NCBI GenBank assembly: GCA_951640165.1 | Contig: OX621265.1 | Coordinates: 22,085,001 to 22,149,000, forward strand | Reading direction: 5' to 3' | Length of the DNA stretch: 64,000 bases | DNA from: Pseudoips prasinana | Taxonomy: Eukaryota > Arthropoda > Insecta > Lepidoptera > Nolidae | In this document: positions 1 through 10,152 of the stretch, piece after piece | Position numbering within the stretch: position 1 is the first letter of the stretch | Layout of the letters: every line of letters begins with the position of its first letter | The notes under the pieces: generated by a model | The model's input: the letters and a program-made list of their open reading frames with translations, nothing else | The model's database searches: none | What the model was told of the DNA's origin: nothing | Translations under genes and position numbers: made by a program

Positions 1-834
1 TAATCAAAACATGTGCTGTTAAAAACCAATCGTGTTCTCCTATGCCTAGGAGAAATTTAGAATTAAGATATGACAAGTCTTAGATTATTAACATATATCA
101 ATTTGTAAACATTTTATTTTAGAATTATCTCATTTTCTCATCTTTTGCGGTCCCGAATATGTTCGGTGCAATGACACCGAACACCTTGCTCAGCATTACG
201 CGACTTACGCAGTTACTTCATTAGTATTAAAATTGTAACATAGAGTCAGTGCGCATCGAGTAACCGTGATATTCGCGTGCATTCATTGCAACATTTCTAA
301 CACTCCATTTAACATAGTTCTTGCTAACATTTTAACATTTAAGAAGTTATTGTGGATCAGTACAATAAACTTTATTTTAGTGAAACAACATTCTATCATT
401 CAACAAGCTCTGCAACCCCCACCGCATTACACCGTACAGATATAAATCAAAATATTGTCAGCATCAAACACATTACTGCGAAAACGATAATTATTTAGTG
501 TCTGCTCCTACATACAATAATGTGGCGCCACACAGTTTTAAACAAAGGAATTTCTAAATAAGAATTAACACGTGGATTTCCAAATACCTACATGTCACGT
601 CTTAGTATGAAATAATTTCCTGATTATACTACCTAATATTCTATCTAGTCCTACCAAGCCGTAGAAATCACAGTAATTAAAAAGGTTAATACGTGTATGT
701 GACCTAACTTGCCCCTACATCGATAGAATGCTAAATAAACCGTTCAAACTATTTAACCGTCAAAACGCGCATATTGTCACCATAATATTTGAATATAACA
801 CACGTTGGGCGTATTTTCAATAACCAATATGTTG
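1..834. other. AT-rich non-coding sequence
   Basis: No convincing ORF, RNA gene or recognised repeat. A short C-rich stretch near 405-440 follows a region with polyadenylation-like AATAAA motifs, which could be an old retroelement end, but I cannot support a call. Confidence 0.4.
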
Positions 835-1086
835 TATAATAATATGTTGGTACAACGTCACACAGACCATCCCAGCCCCAAACCAAGCAAAACCCGTACC
901 ACGGGCACCAGGCGACGACACACACATCCATACAGACAGACAAACACTTAAACACATAGAAAACATCCACGACCCAGAAACAAACACTCATGCTCAACAC
1001 ACAAATACCTGCACCCACCGGGACTCGAACCCAGGACCACCAGCCTCGCAGGCAGGAGCACCACCAACCAGGCCACGGTGATCGTC
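835..1086 (-). repeat. tRNA-derived SINE (family A), G-enriched copy
   Basis: Read on the minus strand, this matches the SINE at 15376, 16418 and 36931: a tRNA-like head with A box and B box, a body, and a (ATT)n-like tail. It differs from those copies almost only by A-to-G changes (about 33 by hand alignment, against 2 G-to-A and no T-to-C). The minus-strand ORF across it is a by-product of SINE sequence, not a gene. Confidence 0.85.
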
Positions 1087-1610
1087 CGACCACAAAGTAT
1101 AAATCACACAAAACAACACGTGTTATGAATTTCACAGATGTCAAAAGTTCTTCAGTGCAGCATTAGACCATCAGGTGCCTTTTAAATAATATAATAAAAG
1201 TACTTACAGGTTTCTTCTCATAAAATAAAGATTCACCACTCACACTCGACACGAGGCACTTTTACTTTAGAGGTTACTTTAAATTTACTCTAATACAAAC
1301 TGGTGAATTCTCCCAATGCAAAATCGCCCATACCGTCTCCTTAATTACAAAGAGAAAGCACGATCAACTTCGCCTTGAAAAGAACAAACCAATTATTTTC
1401 ATATGTTAATATTCCGTATTTTCTCGAAAGAACTCAAAGACTCGACCGACAGAAAGACTGCCTAACTATGAGAGCCCGTACTCTCTTCACTGTTAAATAA
1501 AAACTTCTTCCACGTTCACTGATACTGGCTGGCCGAGAGCCTCCGCTCTTCGCGAGTAACCATAAGTAAAAACTCCTCGAAGCTTCCCATCAATCCTTTT
1601 TATAGGCTGC
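1087..1610. other. non-coding, no feature recognised
   Basis: AT-rich to mixed sequence without a sustained ORF or recognised repeat family. Confidence 0.4.
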
Positions 1611-2124
1611 TCGACATTGCGCTAACCTTTTATTTTATTGAACAGTGAAGGTAGTTTCACACACGTAACCGACCCTAAATTACAACGTATACACAAAAAC
1701 GTCTAAAAATATAATTGGAAATGTTAAGGTGTAACAAAAATTCACGATTATAAATTTAATAATTTGATTTAAAATTTATGGTGAAAACTTAGTATTTAGA
1801 CGTCAGTTAACTACTTTGTATCATTTAGACACTATTGGAGAAATTTTATTATTTAACTTTGCCAAGTGAATGCTATTGATCTTTAAAAGTACACTATTGT
1901 AATATAGCTATAATAAAAGTGTCTTTGGTCGTTTTACATTTGATTTATCATCAGATTCTACATATTTTTATGATAAAGTACCAAAACGATTAATTTAAGT
2001 TAATTTGTTTACGCCACACGTCTTCTGATATTACCTTCTTTATAGTTTTAATCATTTACTAAAAGATATAATTTCACTTTCATACAAACTAAATATTAAA
2101 ATATTCATTCGACATTGCGCTAAC
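1611..2124. repeat. 482-bp segment bracketed by 16-bp direct repeats
   Basis: TCGACATTGCGCTAAC occurs at 1611-1626 and again, without mismatch, at 2109-2124. Direct repeats of this length around an AT-rich insert resemble a target-site duplication made by target-primed retroposition, although the insert (1627-2108) has no obvious poly-A or microsatellite tail and no ORF. Confidence 0.45.
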
Positions 2125-3033
2125 ATTGAGCTATATATACTACATATACCTATATATATATATATATACATTATGTACCCATAAACAAATACCCACTTCT
2201 CTAAATTTATTAAAACCTAAACTGAAGTTCTACGACGAACCATAATTCATTCGTGACTTTTATTAAACAAATATAAATAAATTAATTAATCGAGTTTTTA
2301 TTAGAATAAAATTATTTCTTTGCTTTATAAATCGGCAAACGTTTGTCGTCAGGACTAGCGACATCTATTGATTTTCTTCAAGACTATTTCATAAATTAAA
2401 ATACTAACGACTATTAGTTCCTAATGATTACAGAGATGGAGTTACAAATGTTTGAGAGTTCCTACTCATGAATAAACGATAGATTATAAAATCAAAGCGA
2501 GTAATAAGGTGGAAATAAATAAAATGAATGAAACTTTATTATAACATAAACCGAACGAGAAGATGGCGCTGCCGTCGTTGTAAACATCAGCTCCGTGTTT
2601 AAAAAATATTTTAAAATAAACTAATAGTATTTGAGTGGCGAATATAAGCGAATTTGTGAAAAGACACTACAATAAACAAGTGTTATTGTTATCTCGGACA
2701 AAAACAGTTTAATAAGTAACGTTTGTTAAATATTAAACAATATATAACAGACAACTTTTGAAACGAAACTATACATAATAAGTGCGTATGTGTGTTAAAA
2801 TAAAAGTGTCAATAGTGCTATTCTGGATAGATAATCAAAAAACAATAAAAAACAGTGTTAAAATTACAGTGAATATAAAAACTACTCACTTTGTAATAAA
2901 GTCATATTTGACGGTCATCCAACAAATAATTGGACTTTGGACCTGTCCTTTAGCTAGAACAGACAACCAATATCGACTTAAAAATATCAAGTTGCTACCA
3001 GTTACTAATTTCACCACTATTACTTAAGTACAT

Positions 3034-3110
3034 GTAGCCCAACGGCGAACGTATTAGCTTTTACTGTACGTTGACTCCAGTGGTCGGGGTTTCAAATCCT
3101 GCCAACATCG
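3034..3110 (+). repeat. tRNA-like sequence inside the non-LTR 5' UTR
   Basis: TAGCCCAACGG (about 3036-3046) resembles a pol III A box. GGTTTCAAATCC (about 3089-3100) resembles a B box with one extra T. The spacing is tRNA-like. It could be an embedded SINE head or an internal promoter-like module of the element. No cloverleaf was verified. Confidence 0.4.
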
Positions 3111-3421
3111 ATTCGTCTTTTTCCAAATGATTGTTGATAGTAATTTGTAATTAAGTGATTTCTGCGAAAACATAAGGGTCTCAGAACGTTGTCCTACATC
3201 AATAACACAGAAGCACAAAACTGTGGCTATAGTTTAAGTCAGTCAACAATAGAGGGCGCCATAAATAGTAGCGCAGCAAAGATATCGAAACAAGTACACT
3301 GTTACAACCCACATAGAAAAAATAGAATTTGTGCTTCTATCTGTAATTTCCATAACGACAGTTGCTTTAATCACAACTTCGACACTGCACTGAAGCGGAA
3401 CATAGATATTGGCGTTACAAT

Positions 3422-5056
3422 ATGGACGACCTAAACGTCAATAGTCGTTTAAGAAGAGCACAATCATACGATCTATCGAGGGATACTTATGACGAATTGA
3501 ATACAACAACAATGTTTGACTCGACTATACATAGCTTACCAAACAATTCAATAGAAAATTACGAAATTCTAGATTTAAAACTGCAAATAGATAAAACTAA
3601 GGAAGAATTAAACGTGGCTCATAAAGAAATAGAGAATTTACTCATGGAAAATAATAACTTAAAAAAATCTCTAGAGCTAAGCTATAAAAAAATTGACGTC
3701 CTAAAAACAACTACTACTAATATAACACCATCGAAACAACTTACTAGAAAACTGACGACAAAAAATACGGTGACCAAATGTATTAAACTCGACAACATTA
3801 AAATAGCAGACACGAATGAACCAAAAACTTGCGCAGAAAGCCAAATTGAAAGTAATTCGCCGCTAACGAAACTAAAAACAGCAACTAATGAAGAACAGAA
3901 AGAAATTTGTGCAGATAAAAGTAACTTGGTCAGCCAAAATCTACTTCAAAACCTACATAAAATCTCTACGAAACGCATTAAAAATACACGAATTACCACT
4001 AATACCAGGAAACGAACAAAAAGAAATGAAGAAACCAAACTTGATACCATCAATATAGAAAATTTGGAACCAGAGATTGATATGATACATACAATACATG
4101 ATGAAAAACAAGAATCAAGTAGAACGGAAAACAATAATAATAATCAATTAATGAGTAAAATAGATGTAAATAATAAAGAACCAAACGATAAAGAAGAGAT
4201 AGAAAAGACTGAGGATATGAATATCGATAATAACACCCAATCGATAGGATCAGTAAATATTAACATGGTATCTAATCAAGAAAATGCCGAAATGAATATA
4301 AAAAACCACAATAGAAGTAGCGAAACATTACATTATACTGAGAAAGTCGACCCAACCATTCAGAAAAGGAAGGTTCTTATCTTAGCTGATCAACAGGGAA
4401 GAAGACTAAGACATACGATAGCAGAACTCTTAGGCCTTGAATATCAAGTCACATCATTTTGGAAACCAGGTGCCAAAACTGACACTATAATAAAATCAGC
4501 TGATTCCTATATCAAATCAATGACAGAAAGGGATTACCTTGTTCTAATATGTGGGACCAATGACTCTAACCTGTATGAGTTCCGAATTAATTTGGGTTAT
4601 TTTCTTCACTCTATAAAGAATACAAATGTTTTAGTGTGTCAAATTCCGTATAATAGACATTTAAATGTTTATAAGCTCAACTTAGAACTAAAATATATGA
4701 CTCAACAATATCACAACATCAACTTTTTAGATTTGGACCATAATAGTGGTTTTTACTATAATACTGTAAGTTTTTGTCGATGTTTATTACGAGAAATATT
4801 ACGCTTATCTTATAAACAAAATTTCGTACAGTATAGTAACTGCAAAATTAGACCACTACGCACCTATACCAATACCATTTCAGTTGATAAAACTACTCAA
4901 ACATGTTTTACACCGGACTTGAAGATAAGTAGTCCAGTAAATACACATATTGGACAGGCTTCTGCATATATATCTAATACTCCTAATAAAAATACTGGTG
5001 TTGATGGTGCACTGTCAAATGGAATATATTCAGAAAAGAGTCTTTTTCGTGACTAA
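3422..5056 (+). CDS. non-LTR ORF1: coiled coil + SGNH-like domain (copy 1)
   Basis: This 544-residue protein is the first ORF of the non-LTR element and presumably binds element RNA. Residues about 48-95 are rich in E/K/L/I with heptad-like spacing, suggesting a coiled coil. A long Lys/Asn/Thr/Glu-rich low-complexity middle follows. Residues about 315-455 resemble an SGNH/GDSL hydrolase fold, as found in ORF1 of CR1-type elements: strand VLILADQQGRRL, the GTND block near residue 377, and DLDH near residue 436. The usual nucleophile Ser of block I appears to be replaced (ADQQG), so esterase activity is doubtful. No zinc knuckle was seen. ATG at 3422 is the only good start, because the upstream frame has no long open stretch. 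The stop lies 4 nt before the ORF2 ATG. Confidence 0.85.
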   Translation: MDDLNVNSRLRRAQSYDLSRDTYDELNTTTMFDSTIHSLPNNSIENYEILDLKLQIDKTKEELNVAHKEIENLLMENNNLKKSLELSYKKIDVLKTTTTNITPSKQLTRKLTTKNTVTKCIKLDNIKIADTNEPKTCAESQIESNSPLTKLKTATNEEQKEICADKSNLVSQNLLQNLHKISTKRIKNTRITTNTRKRTKRNEETKLDTINIENLEPEIDMIHTIHDEKQESSRTENNNNNQLMSKIDVNNKEPNDKEEIEKTEDMNIDNNTQSIGSVNINMVSNQENAEMNIKNHNRSSETLHYTEKVDPTIQKRKVLILADQQGRRLRHTIAELLGLEYQVTSFWKPGAKTDTIIKSADSYIKSMTERDYLVLICGTNDSNLYEFRINLGYFLHSIKNTNVLVCQIPYNRHLNVYKLNLELKYMTQQYHNINFLDLDHNSGFYYNTVSFCRCLLREILRLSYKQNFVQYSNCKIRPLRTYTNTISVDKTTQTCFTPDLKISSPVNTHIGQASAYISNTPNKNTGVDGALSNGIYSEKSLFRD

Positions 5057-5060
5057 TAAA

Positions 5061-7901
5061 ATGCAATTATTACATCAGAATATTAACGGTCTAATACACA
5101 AAAGTGACATATTGTCTGTCAATTTATGCAACCTGTCTGAAATTGGTGAACATGTAGATGTACTGTGCGTTACAGAGCATAATATGATATTAGAAGACGC
5201 AAACTGTGTTTCTTTGCTAGACTTCAAGATGGCTTCTTGTTACTGTAGAACCGAGCGTCGTGGAGGGTCGTGTATAGTGATAAGAAATAATTACGATATT
5301 GAAAGTATTACTGAATTAGTTAACTTTTCGATTCCAAAAATAGTGGAATGCTCGGCTGTAAAACTGTCCTGCCAAAAAGTCTTCATAGTGTGTATATACA
5401 GGCCGCCGCGTTCAAATACACAATGTTTTGATATTTTCTTTGAAACCCTAGAGAAAATACTAAGCAGAATCTGTTACAAAAAAGATTACAAAATTATAAT
5501 ATGCGGTGACTTCAATATTGATATTTTAAAAATTACCAAACAATCAAGTGAATTTATCAACACTTTACTGGCATATAACCTAAAACCATATTTCAAGCAA
5601 CCTACTAGATTGGACAGTAGTACATGCATTGATAATATTGCACACAATATAAGAGGTTGTACAGGTAAAGTTACGGAACTTGCGTTATCAGACCACAATG
5701 CACAAATATTAAAATTTCCAGTGAAAAAATTTGTGGCCCTAAAGCATTGGTACCAATTAAAACGAGATTATCATAAAGATAATAAACAAAAGTTTAAACA
5801 ATGTTTAGCTCAGCTTAGTTTTCAGAGCGTGTACCAAGAAAAAGATGCTCATAAAGCATTTTCAGAGTTCTATAATACTTTCATTACTTTTTACAATCTT
5901 TGTTTTCCCATAAAAAGAATAAAAATAGTGCCGAAAACTAAACCAAAATGGATGTCAAAGGGTATTAAACGATGTAGTAAAATCAAGAGAGACTTGTTAT
6001 GGAAGTATAGACACTCTCCTACATCACGTAACAAAACAGCATTCAAAAAATATTCGAGTAGATACAAAAACATTATTAAACTAACTCAAAAAGCTCAAAA
6101 CAACTATCATATAAAAACAGCCAAATGTAAAGCTAGAGCTACGTGGAACATTATAAAAAAATGTTCTAAAAACGAGCCCAGTGAAACCGTGTCAAGAATT
6201 TTACATGATGGTAGGAATATTACTGACCCCAATGAAATAGCCAATTTATTCAATAATTATTTTTCTGACATAGCCAATACCAATAACAATAATTGTGACA
6301 CTAACGTAATACATGACAAATCTAACTCTCTATTTTTGACACCTACAACACCTTTTGACATTTTGAAAATCTTGATATCTCTTAAAAATACCAATAGTGT
6401 TGGTTACGACGATATTTCAACTAAAATTGTTAAAGACAATGCATTACTGATTGCACCAATAATAAGCCATATTGTTAATTTATGTTTAGAACAAGGAATA
6501 TACCCAGAACAATTAAAAATTTCCATTATAAGACCTTTATTCAAAAAAGGTGACCCACAAGATGTGGGAAATTATCGACCCATAGCATTATTACCAGTGT
6601 TATCAAAAGTTTTCGAAAAGGTCATTTATACTAAACTATATAATTATTTTGAAAAGTATAATATATTCATAGAAAATCAATATGGTTTCAGGAAAGGAAA
6701 AACTATCAATATGGCAATCTACAATTTTCTGCTCAAAGTAACTACAGCTATAGACAGACAAAAAAATGCTATAGCTTTGTTTATGGATATAAGCAAAGCA
6801 TTCGATCGCGTTAATCACGATATATTGTTAAAAAAACTTTACAGCTACGGAGTAAGAGGGAATGCATACAAATTGTTACAGTCGTATTTAAATAAAAGAA
6901 TACACATAACACAAATAAAAAAACTTTGCCCTACAACATTGTTAGAAACTATATATACATCTGACAAAAAAGAGATATATTATGGAGTCCCTCAAGGTAG
7001 TGTGTTAGGACCTTTATTATTTTTAATATATGTTAATGACCTCCCCATTGGAATCAATCATAACATGACATTATTTGCAGATGATAGTACAATTTTATTC
7101 ATTAATAATTATAACACTGACATTTTAGAATCTGAAATAATCAATACCTTGACTCGCATCAATAATTGGTTGACTAATAATAATTTAATACTAAACATAT
7201 CTAAAACGCATATAATTAACTTTAAACAAAGACCCACCACAAACAGCATGGACATTAACTTCTCGAGCTCAAGTATATCTGAAGTCTCCACGACGAAATT
7301 CTTGGGAGTAACAATTGACAATACACTTAAATGGAAACCACATTTAGAAAGTTTATGTAAAAAGTTATATAAATTCTCATTTGTCTTTTATAAACTAGGA
7401 CAAGTAGTTAATTTAACAGCAGTGTTAACTGCTTATTACGGATATGTAGCCCCAATACCCAGATATGGAATCATATTTTGGGGCAACTCAACAAACAAGG
7501 ATCAAGTTTTTAAGGCTCAGAAACGATGCTTGCGTTCATTCCTTCGACTAAATAGGAGGGATTCCTGTAAAGAGCATTTTGTGGAATTGGGCATATTAAC
7601 AGTGCCATCACTTTATATAAGTGAAGTGGCAATATTTGTTAAAAGCAATGAGAACCTTTTTGAAACCTACCCAGCTGGAAGCCGTCGTGAAAACACGATT
7701 CGTCATTTAGCATGCAAAACGCAACTGCTCCGGGCCAGTATATTCTGCATGGCACCTATAATCTTTAACAAAATACCGCAGAAGATAAGATCAATTTCCA
7801 ACGTAAATATTTTTAAAAATAAACTGAATGCACTCCTTTCTCAAAAAGCTTACTATTCTGTCAATGATTTTTTGAAAGATAACTGGACTTTTAGTATTTA
7901 A
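5061..7901 (+). CDS. non-LTR ORF2: endonuclease-reverse transcriptase (copy 1)
   Basis: This 946-residue polyprotein carries out target-primed reverse transcription. The N-terminal APE-type endonuclease (about residues 1-225) shows QNINGL, TEHN, IYRPPR, CGDFNIDI (near 145) and SDHN (near 209). The RT (about 480-760) shows NYRPIALLP, QYGFRKGK, FMDISKAFDRV, YGVPQGSVLGPLLF and the catalytic FADD near 671, then the usual C-terminal FLGVTID and WGNST region. The open frame extends upstream to 4950, but ATG 5061 is preferred. It starts just before the endonuclease motif and lies 4 nt after the ORF1 stop (TAATAAAATG), an arrangement that suggests termination-reinitiation. All catalytic residues that I can recognise are present, and there is no stop or frameshift. 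Confidence 0.92.
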   Translation: MQLLHQNINGLIHKSDILSVNLCNLSEIGEHVDVLCVTEHNMILEDANCVSLLDFKMASCYCRTERRGGSCIVIRNNYDIESITELVNFSIPKIVECSAVKLSCQKVFIVCIYRPPRSNTQCFDIFFETLEKILSRICYKKDYKIIICGDFNIDILKITKQSSEFINTLLAYNLKPYFKQPTRLDSSTCIDNIAHNIRGCTGKVTELALSDHNAQILKFPVKKFVALKHWYQLKRDYHKDNKQKFKQCLAQLSFQSVYQEKDAHKAFSEFYNTFITFYNLCFPIKRIKIVPKTKPKWMSKGIKRCSKIKRDLLWKYRHSPTSRNKTAFKKYSSRYKNIIKLTQKAQNNYHIKTAKCKARATWNIIKKCSKNEPSETVSRILHDGRNITDPNEIANLFNNYFSDIANTNNNNCDTNVIHDKSNSLFLTPTTPFDILKILISLKNTNSVGYDDISTKIVKDNALLIAPIISHIVNLCLEQGIYPEQLKISIIRPLFKKGDPQDVGNYRPIALLPVLSKVFEKVIYTKLYNYFEKYNIFIENQYGFRKGKTINMAIYNFLLKVTTAIDRQKNAIALFMDISKAFDRVNHDILLKKLYSYGVRGNAYKLLQSYLNKRIHITQIKKLCPTTLLETIYTSDKKEIYYGVPQGSVLGPLLFLIYVNDLPIGINHNMTLFADDSTILFINNYNTDILESEIINTLTRINNWLTNNNLILNISKTHIINFKQRPTTNSMDINFSSSSISEVSTTKFLGVTIDNTLKWKPHLESLCKKLYKFSFVFYKLGQVVNLTAVLTAYYGYVAPIPRYGIIFWGNSTNKDQVFKAQKRCLRSFLRLNRRDSCKEHFVELGILTVPSLYISEVAIFVKSNENLFETYPAGSRRENTIRHLACKTQLLRASIFCMAPIIFNKIPQKIRSISNVNIFKNKLNALLSQKAYYSVNDFLKDNWTFSI

Positions 7902-8160
7902 ATGGTATTGTGTTTTGTATTAATTTTAATAATTTGTAAAATTGACATTGTACTCAATTTATATTAATCAATTTTTGACATTTTTTATTTTAATTGTGAC
8001 TTTTATTTCTATTTTAATCTGGTATTCGGAATTCAAGTATATCTTTTTTTATAATTAATTTGTAATGTTAAATTTGCATGCCTAACCGGTAAAATATGGC
8101 TGAACATCAATAAATTGTAACACCTTATATGTATACCTATATTTGCAAATAAATTATATT

Positions 8161-8185
8161 GTATTGTATTGTATTGTATTGTATT
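8161..8185 (+). repeat. (GTATT)5 terminal microsatellite of the non-LTR element
   Basis: Five GTATT units close the element; copy 2 has four. Terminal short tandem repeats in place of poly-A are usual for CR1/L2-type elements. Confidence 0.8.
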
Positions 8186-8385
8186 GAAGTTCTACTAGTA
8201 ACGACTCGGGCGCATTGTTTGGCGTTATGAAATTCTCTTATTAGTTCCTAATAATTCCAAAGATGGAGTTATTTTAAACAAATGATTGGGAATTTTGCTC
8301 AGGGATGAAATGATAAATAAGATCAAAGCGAGCAATAAAGTGGAAATAAATAAAATGATTTGAATCCTACTATAAGTAACGTGAC
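8186..8385 (+). repeat. second copy of the element's 5' leader sequence
   Basis: Directly after the microsatellite tail, the sequence matches the leader around 2223-2550 with gaps: GAAGTTCTAC, TTATTAGTTCCTAAT, GATGGAGTTA and GTGGAAATAAATAAAATGA. It looks like the start of a second related element placed head to tail, cut off by the minus-strand RT fragment. Confidence 0.6.
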
Positions 8386-8399
8386 ATGACCCATGTTTA

Positions 8400-9125
8400 G
8401 TTACAGCTTGCAGCTGTCAATACTTTTAATTCCACATATCGCTCTAAGACATCTTTTCTGTGCTCTAAAGACTATTTCTTTATTTGTAGAATTCCCCCAG
8501 TATATAACACCATAGCGTAGGGTAGACGTGACATATGCATGGTAAGCAGTGATCAAAGTCGTCTGATCCACTACCTTGGCTAAATTGTGGAGAGCATATG
8601 AATATTGAAATAAACGTTGACAAACATAGTTAGCATGCGTCTTCAGGACATGTCTCTATCTCGTTCGAGGCCTAAAAATGTTGTAGTGCTAGTTTCTTCA
8701 ATAACTTTGTCATGGTAACGTATGTCAGGCTTAAAGTGATTAGTTCGTTGCTCAAATGTCATAATTTTTGTTTTATCTAGATTAATTTTCAAGTTATTAG
8801 CTTTAAGCCATTCAACAATTACTACGAGGCAGTCATTAATTTCTTTATCAAACGTCAATTTATCTTTTGCACTAAACACTACTGTGCTATCATCTGCAAA
8901 TAGCACCATCGGATAATGCGTGACTTTGGGCATATCATTGATGTAAATAATAAAAAGCAAAGGGCCTAAAATGCTACCTTGGGGTACACCGTAATTGGTT
9001 GATTTTTGGCTTGATAGGTACGTTTTTATAGTTTTAGAAGCTACACAAACTCTATCTATTTGTGTAAACTGTTTCCTATTTGTTAAATATGACTTTAGCA
9101 GGCTGTGAACATTACCCCTGCACAT
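8400..9125 (-). pseudogene. RT fragment, minus strand (copy 1)
   Basis: The minus strand encodes the middle of a non-LTR RT related to ORF2 at 5061: YGVPQGSILGPLLFIIYINDM, FADDSTVVF, then the FLGL and WGNSTNKE regions. One base is missing near 8647 relative to copy 2, so the frame breaks after RDRDMS. The homology stops after DSCK, so about 90 C-terminal residues and the 3' UTR are absent. The upstream end is truncated near 9125, where it abuts an oppositely oriented RT fragment. Confidence 0.85.
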
Positions 9126-9126
9126 A

Positions 9127-9761
9127 CCTGTGTTATTATAAATAAATGCAATTGCCCCATACTAACTCGTACGCAAAATATAAAATATCTTGGGCTCATA
9201 ATAGACAGTTCCCTAAACTGGTCAGCTCACATATGCCAACTTACATCCCGTATAAGGAAACTTATCCCTGTATTTAGAAAACTTAGAAATTCAGCTGATC
9301 TTCCAACGCTTTTATGCGTTTACCACGCCCTTGCTCAGAGTTTGCTGCAATATTGTATTATTGCTTGGGGTGGAATCAATAAGACTACTCTACTTCCAAT
9401 AGAACGTGCACAGAGAGCAATATTAAAAGTAATGCTTGGAAGACCGCGAAGATACAGCACTGAGCTCTTGTACAGGGAATGTTCAATACTGACCGTAAGA
9501 CAGCTTTTTATTCTTGTCGCTGTTCTCCATAAACATAAAACTATTGGTTTTAAACAAATAATAAAACGAAACAAAACGAGAATATGCACAATGGTCCCTC
9601 ATAGCTCGCTCGACACCAATACTATATAATAAGTAACAAATTGTATAACGCCGCAAATGTAAATAACATCTACACACTTTCGACCTATAAATGCAAGATT
9701 GTTTTACGAGACTGGCTCTTACGCTTAAATTATATCGATACAGAAAAAATTATAAATGCTT

Positions 9762-9811
<50 letters not shown>

Positions 9812-10152
9812 AACACACGTACACACACACACACATACACACACACAGTGTATTTGAAATAATGTATACCTTATAATAGTATTTGTTTTATGTACTAAGC
9901 ACAAATCTTAGCTAATAGTTTGTTTATTTTTAGTTTTTAATCTTAGTTTTTTGGGACTTGGTTATTGAGTAAAGTCAATTTTAGAGGTAAGACGCTGCCG
10001 ACTGTGACACAGTTTATACTAGTACAGTCGTCAACGAAATCTCTATTTAAAATAAAATTTTCATTGTTGTATTTTTATTAAGAATAAGAGAATTTGTATG
10101 TATTTCTAAATGTAAAATAAACTTATTATTATTATTATTATTATTATTATAG
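9127..10152 (+). pseudogene. 5'-truncated non-LTR element, RT C-terminus and 3' UTR
   Basis: The plus strand encodes an RT C-terminal region (NIKYLGLIID, IAWGGINKTTLLPIERAQRA, ILTVRQLFI). A frame break near 9625 is followed by the true C-terminus (TYKCKIVLRDWLLRLNY) ending about 9762. The 3' UTR holds a long (CA)n tract and ends in (TTA)n at about 10127-10152. It is the same family as the fragments at 13780-14910 and 19085-24060, which also have (ATT)n-type tails. It lacks the endonuclease and catalytic RT. Confidence 0.85.
9764..9847 (+). repeat. (CA)n microsatellite
   Basis: About 84 bp of CA dinucleotides with a few interruptions, inside the 3' UTR of the truncated element. The copy-2 tract (61205-61276) has a different length. 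Confidence 0.95.

Larger units (their letters stand above)
2223..8186 (+). mobile_element. non-LTR retrotransposon, copy 1, apparently intact
   Basis: Two long ORFs (3422-5056 and 5061-7901) follow a ~1-kb leader. A ~250-bp 3' UTR ends in five GTATT units (8161-8185). Microsatellite 3' ends, an ORF1 with an SGNH-like domain and an APE-type endonuclease plus RT in ORF2 fit the CR1/Daphne/L2 group; I do not assign a clade. The 5' end is uncertain. Sequence shared with copy 2 starts at 2449, but a related leader fragment after the tail suggests that the leader reaches back to about 2223. No internal stop or frameshift was seen in either ORF, so this copy could still be mobile. Confidence 0.85.

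Noticed and set aside
1..480. Possible LTR end (AATAAA motifs followed by a C-rich run)
   Set aside because: No second LTR, primer-binding site or gag-pol sequence in the window.
749..1144. 131-residue minus-strand ORF
   Set aside because: It lies across the G-rich SINE copy; its open frame and Trp/Cys/Val-rich translation come from SINE sequence.
2782..3434. Two 81-residue plus-strand ORFs in the non-LTR leader, identical in both copies
   Set aside because: Identity reflects recent duplication, not selection. The second starts at a TTG, and neither has a domain.
4950..5060. Extension of ORF2 upstream of 5061
   Set aside because: It overlaps the end of ORF1 and precedes the endonuclease motif; ATG 5061 with its 4-nt spacing is the better start.
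9691..9876. ORF encoding a Thr-His repeat protein
   Set aside because: It is the translation of the (CA)n microsatellite.
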